Of a stretch of DNA of 64,000 nt, positions 56,434 through 64,000 are shown piece by piece. The stretch spans positions 52,627,501-52,691,500 of the forward strand of contig NC_059346.1 in NCBI RefSeq assembly GCF_019703515.2, in the 5' to 3' direction. Under the pieces are notes generated by a model. That model did not search any database. It was not told where the DNA came from and was given only the letters and a program-made list of their open reading frames with translations. A program made the translations under genes and the position numbers. Position 1 is the first letter of the stretch, and the number at the start of each line of letters is the position of its first letter. This stretch comes from Myxocyprinus asiaticus (lineage: Eukaryota > Chordata > Actinopteri > Cypriniformes > Catostomidae).

Positions 56434-58769
56434 TCTACCATATCAAATGCCTTTTCGGCATCAAGTGAGATGGCAGCGACCGTAAATCGATCATTCGCTA
56501 CTGACCACATGATATTGATGAAACGCCTAATGTTATCAGAAGAGCTACGGCCTCGAATAAACCCCACCTGATCTATATGTATAAGAGATGTCATAACTTA
56601 ATCGATTAGCCAGAATTTTGGACAAAATTTTTACATCTAACTGGATCAGGGAAATTGGACGGGATCTTTTACACTCGCTTGGATCTTTGTCCTTTTTAAG
56701 AATCAGACTGATCTGGGCTTGTGTCATGGTTGGCGGAAGCTTTCCATTCTTTAATGATTCAGTATAAACTTCTAACAAAAGTGGAGCCAGTTCTGTAGCA
56801 TAAGATTTGAAAAACTCAGCAGCAAAGCCGTCAGGCCTTGCGAGTAGGTAGGGCCTTAATAACCTCACCAAGCTCCTCCAAGGTTATCTCAGAATCAAGA
56901 GAGTTTTTTTTGCTCAATCGTCAGTTTAGGAAGATCTAATGGTTCCACAAAGTTTCTAATATCTTCATCAGTAGACAAAGACGTGGAACTATAAAGATCA
57001 AGATAGAATTCTTTAAAAGCATTATTAATATCAATGGCCGAGGTAAATATTTCACCACCAGCAGATTTTACTGAAGGAATGGTAGAAAAAAACTCTCTCT
57101 GCTTTGTATATCTAGCCAAAAACTTTGTCACCTGACTCAAAGTATGACTGTCTTGCCCTGAATAACCAAAACTCCACTTTCCACGACAAAATAGTATTAT
57201 ATCTGTATTTCAATCGAGTCAATTCTCTGAGGCCATCAGACGACATTCGGCACTTCAGCTCTGCTTCAGCATTTTTAATATTTCCTTCCAACTCCACGAG
57301 TTCTCGTGGTTTGGATTTTTTGATGAATGAGGCATACTGTATGATCCGGCCCCTAAGAACCGCCTTAAGTGCCTCCGAAGCCACGCCCACAGAGGACACT
57401 GAGGACCAGTTGGTCTCCATATAAATATTGATTTCAGTCTTTAACATTTGTTGGAATTCAGGATTTTTCAAAAAGGGATACATTTAGGCACCAACTATAT
57501 GATTTCTTTTTCTCTATATGTGGCAACACCTCTAAACTCACCTGGACATGATCTGAGACTAAGATATTTCCAATTGAGCAATCAACAACAGATGAAATGA
57601 GGGATTTGGATAATTATTTTGAAATTTTTTATTTTGGAATAAATATTATGGACTGATGAAAAAAATGTATAGTCCCTACCAGATGGGTTCAAAAGTCTCC
57701 AAATAGAGACCAAGATTTTTACACATCCTGTGAGTGCTCTAGGGGGCTTACACACTTTTGCTTCACTTTGATCAAGGACTGAGTCCATCAAAAGATTAAA
57801 GTCTCCTCCCAATATTATATCATGAGTGGTGCCAGATGCTTGCAACATCCCTTCAAGATCTATAAAAAAGCCCTGATCATCAGCGTTAGGTGCGTAAATA
57901 TTAGCCAAAATCAACCTTTGCCCCTGAATTTCACCTAAAACAATAATGACTCTCCCTAATTTATCTTTAGTCTGTTTGAGAAATTTGAATTGTAAATGTT
58001 TATTTACCAAAATAATGACTCCCTTGCTCTTACTTGAGCCAACACTTAAAAAAAACATGTCCACCCCATATCTTCCCAAATTTTTCCGCTTCCTGCGGGG
58101 AAAGATGCGTTTCTTGAAGAAACAGTATAGAAGCTCTTCATTTGATAAAAATAATGCAATGGTATGTTGAAAAGTAATTGTTCTGTCCTCAATTGATTTA
58201 ATTTCTATGAATTAATTTGAATAGACTTTTTTATGATAAAATGTAATTAAACTTTAAAACTCAGAATTCAGAAAAAATTAAACGGAAAACACAGAATTTG
58301 GGAAAAAAATAAAATGAAATCTGGAAAAAAATAAAACGGATTTATAGGGCCCTAGAAAAGCATGCATACATACCACAACAAATAAACAGCAAATGTGTGG
58401 CATTTACAGACCTTGGTTACTAATTAGCTGGACATTAATGAATAATTTGTAATGAACAGTGTATGAATTGGTGAAAAATACTAATATTTTCTGAAAACAT
58501 TTGTAAGTGTAAAAAGTACATGAGCTCATTTATGAAAATGTTTAATGACATTTGCAAGCATTCAAATGTACATTAACAAATGATCTGTTAGTCATTTTAA
58601 AAAAGGGAAGGCCATATAAGAGTGAAAGTTTAATTAAGCAATAAGGCATGAGAGGCCGTGCTTTTTTGTGAATATAGTCACGGGGCGTTATTAAGCATGA
58701 TGCAAAGTGGAGTGATACAAATAAAAAGAGTGATACAAATAAAGTGATACAAATAGAAGTTACGTGAAG

Positions 58770-58985
58770 AGTTCAGAGCTGTGATTTATCATGAATAAAG
58801 CACGGCTGTTGACCAATCAGCATCCAGGACCGGAACTGTCCGTTTTAAAATAACATTTGTAAGTATTTGAATCTACGTTACGTAATGCTTATTATAAAAT
58901 GGATAGTTCTGGTCCTGGATGCTGATTGGTCAACAGCCGTGCTTTATTCATAATAAATCACAGCTCTGACCTCTTCACGGAACTT
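58770..58985. repeat. near-perfect hairpin inside the fold-back element
   Basis: Arms containing AAAGCACGGCTGTTGACCAA and TCAGCATCCAGGACCGGAAC are repeated inverted at 58901-58975, with a ~60-bp loop. Confidence 0.8.
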
Positions 58986-58987
58986 CT

Positions 58988-59368
58988 ACAGTTGAAGTCA
59001 GAAGTTTACATACACCTTAGCCAAATACATTTAAACTCAGTTTTTCACAATTCCTGACATTTAATCGTAGAAAACATTCCCTGTTTTAGGTCAGTTAGGA
59101 TCACTACTTTATTTTAAGAATGTGAAATGTCAGAATAATAGTAGAGAGAATAATTTATTTCAGCTTTTATTTCTTTCATCACATTCCCAGTGGGTCAGAA
59201 GTTTACATTCACTTTGTTAGTATTTGGTAGCATTGCCTTTAAATTGTTTAACTTGGGTCAAACATTTTGGATAACCTTCCAAAAGCTTCTTACAATAAGT
59301 TGCTGGAATTTTGTCCCATTCCTCCAGACAAAACTGGTGTAGCTGGGTTAGGTTTGTAGGCCTCATTG
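58988..59368 (-). mobile_element. solo end of a Sleeping Beauty-like Tc1
   Basis: Begins CAGTTGAAGTCAGAAGTTTA and has the second direct repeat TGGGTCAGAAGTTTACATTC near 59191. The minus strand retains the transposase C-terminus. The rest of the element is absent. Same family as 29673-31276. Confidence 0.85.
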
Positions 59369-59414
59369 CTCGCACACACTTAAATAAATTAAAATTTTAA
59401 TGAACATTTGTGTC

Positions 59415-59900
59415 CTTAAAGGAATAGTTCACCTAAAAATGAAAATTTGCTGATAATTTACTCACCCTCAGGCCATCCAAGATGTATTTGAGTTTTTTTC
59501 TTCATCAAAACAGAATTTAAGGCTTTTAGGATTTCATTTCTGGCCTCCTCCTCTAAACAATGTAAGTGAATGTCCTCCATTTTTTGACGGTCCAAAATGC
59601 ATATTTAGGGTGCATCAAAATAATCCACACGACTCCAGTCGACAAATAAAGTTCTTCTGAACCCAAACAACTGATTATTTTTAGAAACAAAACAATACTT
59701 ATATACTTTTTAACTACAAATGTTCGCTTCCGTACATCTCTGTGATGTGCGCTCATGAGAGGGATGACGTAAGCTCGTTGGTAAGGTCACACGTCACGTG
59801 GAGGAGGAGTCAGGAAGCGCGTCATTGTTTACAAGAGAAAATTGTGTCATCCCTCTCATGGGTGCGTGTCACAGATGTACGGAAGCGAACATATGGCCAT
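59415..59900. repeat. M1-related repeat with palindromic part
   Basis: The left end TTAAAGGAATAGTTCACCTA, AAAATGAAAATT and TTTACTCACCCTCA resembles M1. The part after 59560 differs, and CTCATGAGAGGGATGAC (~59752) recurs inverted near 59848. Confidence 0.55.
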
Positions 59901-60242
59901 GCCATACTGTGAATATAGTCACGGCTGAAGGAGTTGCAGGCACTTTGGGTGACAAGGGGTTGTAGCCCGCTTCGCATCATGCCTAAAAATGCCCTTCAGA
60001 CGTGACTATATTCACAATATAGCACGGCCTCTCATGCCTTATTGCTTAATCAGATCATTGATTATTGTTAGCTAAATTCATTAGTACACATTAACAAGTG
60101 CATTATTTCATATTTCTAACTATTTGAATATACATTAACTAATCTGTTAAGATTTATTTAATGTAAATAATGATTTATTAATGAAAGTTACTATAGAGTG
60201 TTACTGTCCGCATAATTTTAATGGTTATAATGACTTTAATGG

Positions 60243-60680
60243 TAAAATACGCTGGCTACCACCCCTGGAGTTCACTAGTTCGCTAGTTCGAATCCCAGGG
60301 CGTGCTGAGTGACTCCAGCCAGGTCTCCTAAGCAACCAAATTGGCCCAGTTGCTAGGGAGGGTAGAGTCACATGGGGTAACCTCCTCGTGGTCACTATAA
60401 TGTGGTTCGTTCTCGGTGGGGCACGTGGTGAGTTGAGTGTGGTTGCCGCGGTGGATGGCATGAAGCCTCCACACGCGCTATGTCTCTGTGGCAACGCGCT
60501 CAACAAGCCACGTGATAAGATGTGCGGGTTGATGGTCTCAGACGCGGAGGCAGCTGGGATTCGTCCTCTGCCACCCGGACTGAATCACTATGCAACCACG
60601 AGGACTTAGAGCACATTGGGAATTGGGCATTCCAAATTGGGAGAAACCCCCCCCCCCAAAAAAAAAACAACAAAAAAAAA
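60243..60680 (+). mobile_element. tRNA-derived SINE, third copy
   Basis: Carries the B box (TAGTTCGAATCCCAGGG), body (TCTCCTAAGCAACCAAATTG) and tail (GGGCATTCCAAATTGGGAG) followed by C- and A-runs. The A-box half is mostly lost. Confidence 0.7.
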
Positions 60681-60810
60681 GGAAGTAGGCTGTCTAGTAC
60701 AGTGGTTCTTAACTGGTTTTGTTTCAGAACCCAGATTTTACATTGGACATCAAGATCAAAACAAAAGTAGCCTACACTAAAATGTCCTCAAGATGCTGTG
60801 TTGGCATCTA

Positions 60811-61479
60811 AAGCTACGTTTCCATCCAAGTTGCGAATTTAAGGGTGTTCAAAAGGATGAAATCGTCACTTCTGGAGGAATTTAGTCACTGTGAGTGTTT
60901 TATTAATAAAATACTGTCGGTTTAGAGCACAAAACACTGTAAAGAACTTTGTCTCATGTTTGGGAGCAGCAGCGCGTCACACACTTCTGAGCACTATATA
61001 TGTGCATTCATCCATCCTTATGACTATACCGTGCGGTACACTTTTTTCAAAAGTGTCAATAAACTTTCTGTTCTATACAGTTCAAGTTTGTTTTTGACTT
61101 ATTTACTCTGCAAACTCTTTGTAGGCTTTGGATTTCTAGACACCATTATTTCAGAATGACCAGAGCAACATTTCAGATGCAATGATTGGCCCGCTGGTTA
61201 GTCCAGTAATGTAATGTAATGTAAACGAGTTATTCAGTCACATTAACTTTTTGATTCACATCTTTTATTCCTAACAAATTCAATAGGAGTTTATTCGGTA
61301 AATGTGTTTCCATCATAGTTTATGCGCATTTCTTCTTATCAAATTAAAAATGTATCCACCGTAAGTGAGCGTATGCGCATTTTGGAGATGTATTTGCATC
61401 TTGGTGTTTCCATCCAGCAGTTTTTATGTGATATCCCAAAATGGGCATAAAAAAACGTTGATAGAAACATACGTAGCTT
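60811..61479. mobile_element. MITE with AAGCTACGTTTCCATC ends
   Basis: The left end AAGCTACGTTTCCATCCAAG is matched inverted at the right (GATAGAAACATACGTAGCTT). Internal GTTTCCATC units occur. Confidence 0.6.
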
Positions 61480-63435
61480 GTCTGACTTGGCTTCCAACCA
61501 GTGACAAAAGAACATATTGGTACCGAGTTTGGATGCACGGTGTCAACAATGTGGAAAAAATTATCTGTAGTCTATTTATTTAGATATTATTAATCGGACA
61601 ATGCATGATTAAATGGTTCATTGCATTTTATTATTTTTATTTACCATTTTCTCCCCCCTGGTGTCCTGCAATCCTTTTAGAACAGACCTGCTACCCACTT
61701 TTCAGTTGACTCGCCATGTGAGAACCATCTTCTTGTACATTTTAGAAAATTAATTAGGCCGTAAATAAGAATTATTTGGTAATAACATGCAGTTAATGTA
61801 AACAATACTGATTATGAGCCTGCCCTTGGTCCCCGCTTGGGAAGGGTTACATAGTACCAAGATAAGTAAGCTTATCTTTCAATTTATTATCAGTTCTACA
61901 TGTTCAGAAAAGTGAATGTCTGTAATATCGTTGGTACATATTACATATGATTACAAGGTCAAAAGTCTTATTGAAAGTAACAAGAGGGGATGGGCTGTGA
62001 ATATATGTTCATTCACTGGTGAGGTAAGTAGTGCTAGCCTTAGGAAAAGAAACAAATGCCATGTGGAAATGCAATAAACATTTGTGCTGTGGGTTAGAAT
62101 TCCAATTAGAGCATCTTTCAAAACAGCCCAAGGTTCAGGCATAAGCCAAATGAAAAATCCAACACCAATATTTATTCACTATTGATTAGTCGTGCAGAAA
62201 AAGTGTGAAGCAAACAAGTCCTATTCTTTTTTTGAGCATTCAAAAGCCCCCCCTCCCCCTTATTTTTTTTCCAAGATGGCCTTAGCTGACTCCAAATCAA
62301 GATTTTTTGGCAGGCATGAGTAGGTTTTATTTCATTTTATATCAGCAGAATCAAGGTCTAGCATAATGATTCAATTTCATTTACTGCCACATACATAGAG
62401 GTGTATCTTCGGAATAAATCAAGCTGTCTGTGCTCTAGAGGCTGGCCAGTGCATTATGGAAAATGGGAACTGCAGATAAGTCAATAAATTCCAATCCATG
62501 CTGGCACAGATTTTTTTTTTATGTTAAGTAGTGGGAATAACACTTTTCATATTTTCCTGACGTGCAAATATATGTTAATTGAATGGCATTTTTTCAAAAT
62601 AGTCTAACCGTAACTGAACCTATATGACTTAAATCAATTCCACATCCTCCCGTCATAGACACTTGATTCAGGAAATGTTTAGCCTAGGACTATTGGTAGC
62701 ATCTTGTTTCAAGGTTGAAGTTGGGACTCAAGTGTAAAACTAGATTTGCAATTTCCAAAGGAAATACCAGTGCTTGCAAGGCAGTAAAATAACAGTGTTC
62801 AAGGTTTAGGTATGTTTAGGTGTCTTGTTTTCTGTCAGATGTGCACGAAAATTGACACATAATGCCACGTACACACTGCAGTTAAATTCGGTTGACAGTT
62901 TTCTTCTGACTACTTAATCTCATTCTTTAGAAAAGCTCTGTTCAAAAGCCTAGTTAGGTGCCACCAGAGGCAACATTTTATGGCATCATAGCCATGGTCC
63001 AGACAAGCAAGAATGCATCCTGTGTGAAGCTCATCTTGTGCTCCCTATTCTCAGTAAATGTGTTTTTTTGCATGTACAACTCTGTGTTACCTGCACAACT
63101 GGAGTTGCGCTGACTGCCACCTCTTGACTGCAACTTGAAAAACATGAATGTGGTACCACAAGTATTTACGTATGTGTCAGGGGCATGATTAAATGCGTTC
63201 ATTTTTTAATCGCGATCACACTAAATCACACTAAATTAGCATGTTACATCAACAGCCCTACTAATAATTGCCGGGTGATAAAACATCTCTTTTTCGCTAA
63301 AACAAATTTTTGTTCAAAAATAGCTAACACTAAATGGGTTAAACTGTTGGAACTGTTTCTTGTTTACAGCTGCGAGAATCCAAAATGTAAATCCTTGCAA
63401 TTTCTGGAGTGACTCCTGTGTTCCACATAATCACA
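61480..63435. other. man2a1 intron 4, unassigned
   Basis: No exon or clear element was recognised. I searched for the conserved continuation of man2a1 (NGQLEIVTGGWVMPDEA-like coding) and found none. Confidence 0.45.
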
Positions 63436-63839
63436 GGGCCTCATTCATAAAACGTTCGTAAATACTGTATATAGTAAATTTATGTGAAAAATTGACCTTC
63501 CAAGAAAACTTTCTGCTGGAAACGCTTTATACTCCCCAGATTTGTTAGTAAAGCGTGTATGTTAGACAATTCCAAACATTAATTATTAGTTAATTGTTTC
63601 ATTACTTATTTCATTTAACTTTTATCAAATGTAGTCATGGCAGTTTGTCTGAAAGAACACAACACGTTTGGATGTCTGATGCACAATTTACACGCGGTCG
63701 GGAGCAGGGTAAATTTTGTTCGTACCATCCAATGCTTTGAAAATACGAAAACTTTCAGGAATCCAAGAATTTATGTCAGTATGGCCTATGAACGATTTAC
63801 ACAAAAATTTGTTCTGCTCATGTTTCATGAATGAGGCCC
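63436..63839. mobile_element. MITE with GGGCCTCATTCAT ends
   Basis: The left end is GGGCCTCATTCATAAAACGT; the right end CATGTTTCATGAATGAGGCCC, read in reverse complement, starts identically. About 404 bp, non-coding. Confidence 0.7.
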
Positions 63840-64000
63840 AATGAACGGTAATTTTGAGGATTCACTCCTGCATTTAAATGCATTTTTCACTCTCAGAACT
63901 TTGCAATGTGTGGCCATTCTGGCTTCTATGCAATCACCAGCATCAGTTTAGTATGCAATAAATACAGAAAGAATGAGGGCATTATGAGGGCATATGTGTT

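Larger units (their letters stand above)
54256..58135 (-). mobile_element. L1-type LINE (copy C), most complete ORF2, 5'-truncated
   Basis: Minus strand. It starts inside the endonuclease (LQETHL at ~58115). Then [20 protein letters not shown] and [10 protein letters not shown] (58079-57582), linker (57483-56895), RT (56871-55312) with [15 protein letters not shown] and [11 protein letters not shown] (56238-56227), and a C-terminal region with a CWRC...H...C zinc-finger-like motif (55016-54564). The conserved TRQGCP reads TWQGCP. Several frameshifts. The 3' UTR includes a (TA)n at 54405-54465. No ORF1. Confidence 0.88.
58634..60049. mobile_element. fold-back element with TTAAGCAATAAGG ends
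   Basis: The left end TTAAGCAATAAGGCATGAGA continues GGCCGTGC...GTGAATATAGTCACG; the right end is its inverse. TTAA is present at both termini, as in piggyBac-type targets (inference). It contains a hairpin at 58770-58985, a solo Tc1 end and an M1-like repeat. Confidence 0.65.

Overview
The window is vertebrate nuclear DNA, most probably from a cyprinid-type teleost. Reasons: small exons with GT/AG introns, very dense Tc1/mariner elements (one Sleeping Beauty-like), hAT elements, fish-type L1 LINEs, tRNA-headed SINEs, palindromic MITEs and many (TA)n/(CA)n/(CT)n microsatellites. The species is an inference from repeat style; nothing prokaryotic is present.

Two genes can be supported. (1) pja2 (Praja-2, RING-H2 E3 ubiquitin ligase) lies on the minus strand. 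Eight coding exons between 26605 and 4979 give a complete 671-codon reading frame with matching splice phases. (2) man2a1 (Golgi alpha-mannosidase II) lies on the plus strand. Coding exons 1-4 (31892-50892) are present and the gene runs off the right edge inside intron 4. The two genes are head to head. From established knowledge, PJA2 and MAN2A1 are also divergent neighbours on human chromosome 5q, so this is conserved synteny.

Layout. 1-2640: unassigned, with a degenerate repeat at ~500-1180 and a plus-strand AATAAA at 2621 that may end a convergent gene. 2850-4185: a 1.3 kb array of TCATAATTATGA-type palindromes. 4200-26605: pja2, with introns filled by MITEs, a deleted Tc1 and an L1 (12767-19074) carrying its own inserts. 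26606-31891: intergenic and promoter region with a pentanucleotide array and a dead Sleeping Beauty-like Tc1. 31892-64000: man2a1. Intron 1 holds a hAT inside a hAT. Intron 2 holds a hAT, a hairpin MITE, Tc1 pieces and a 5'-truncated L1 containing two inverted Tc1 copies. Intron 3 holds SINEs and MITEs. Intron 4 holds a hAT, a third L1 (minus strand), a Sleeping Beauty-like fragment and fold-back elements.

I found no new multigene system. The main value is (a) exact exon models for two genes and (b) an insertion history readable from target-site duplications. One recurrent palindromic repeat, called M2 here, has been hit independently by a LINE, a SINE and a MITE.
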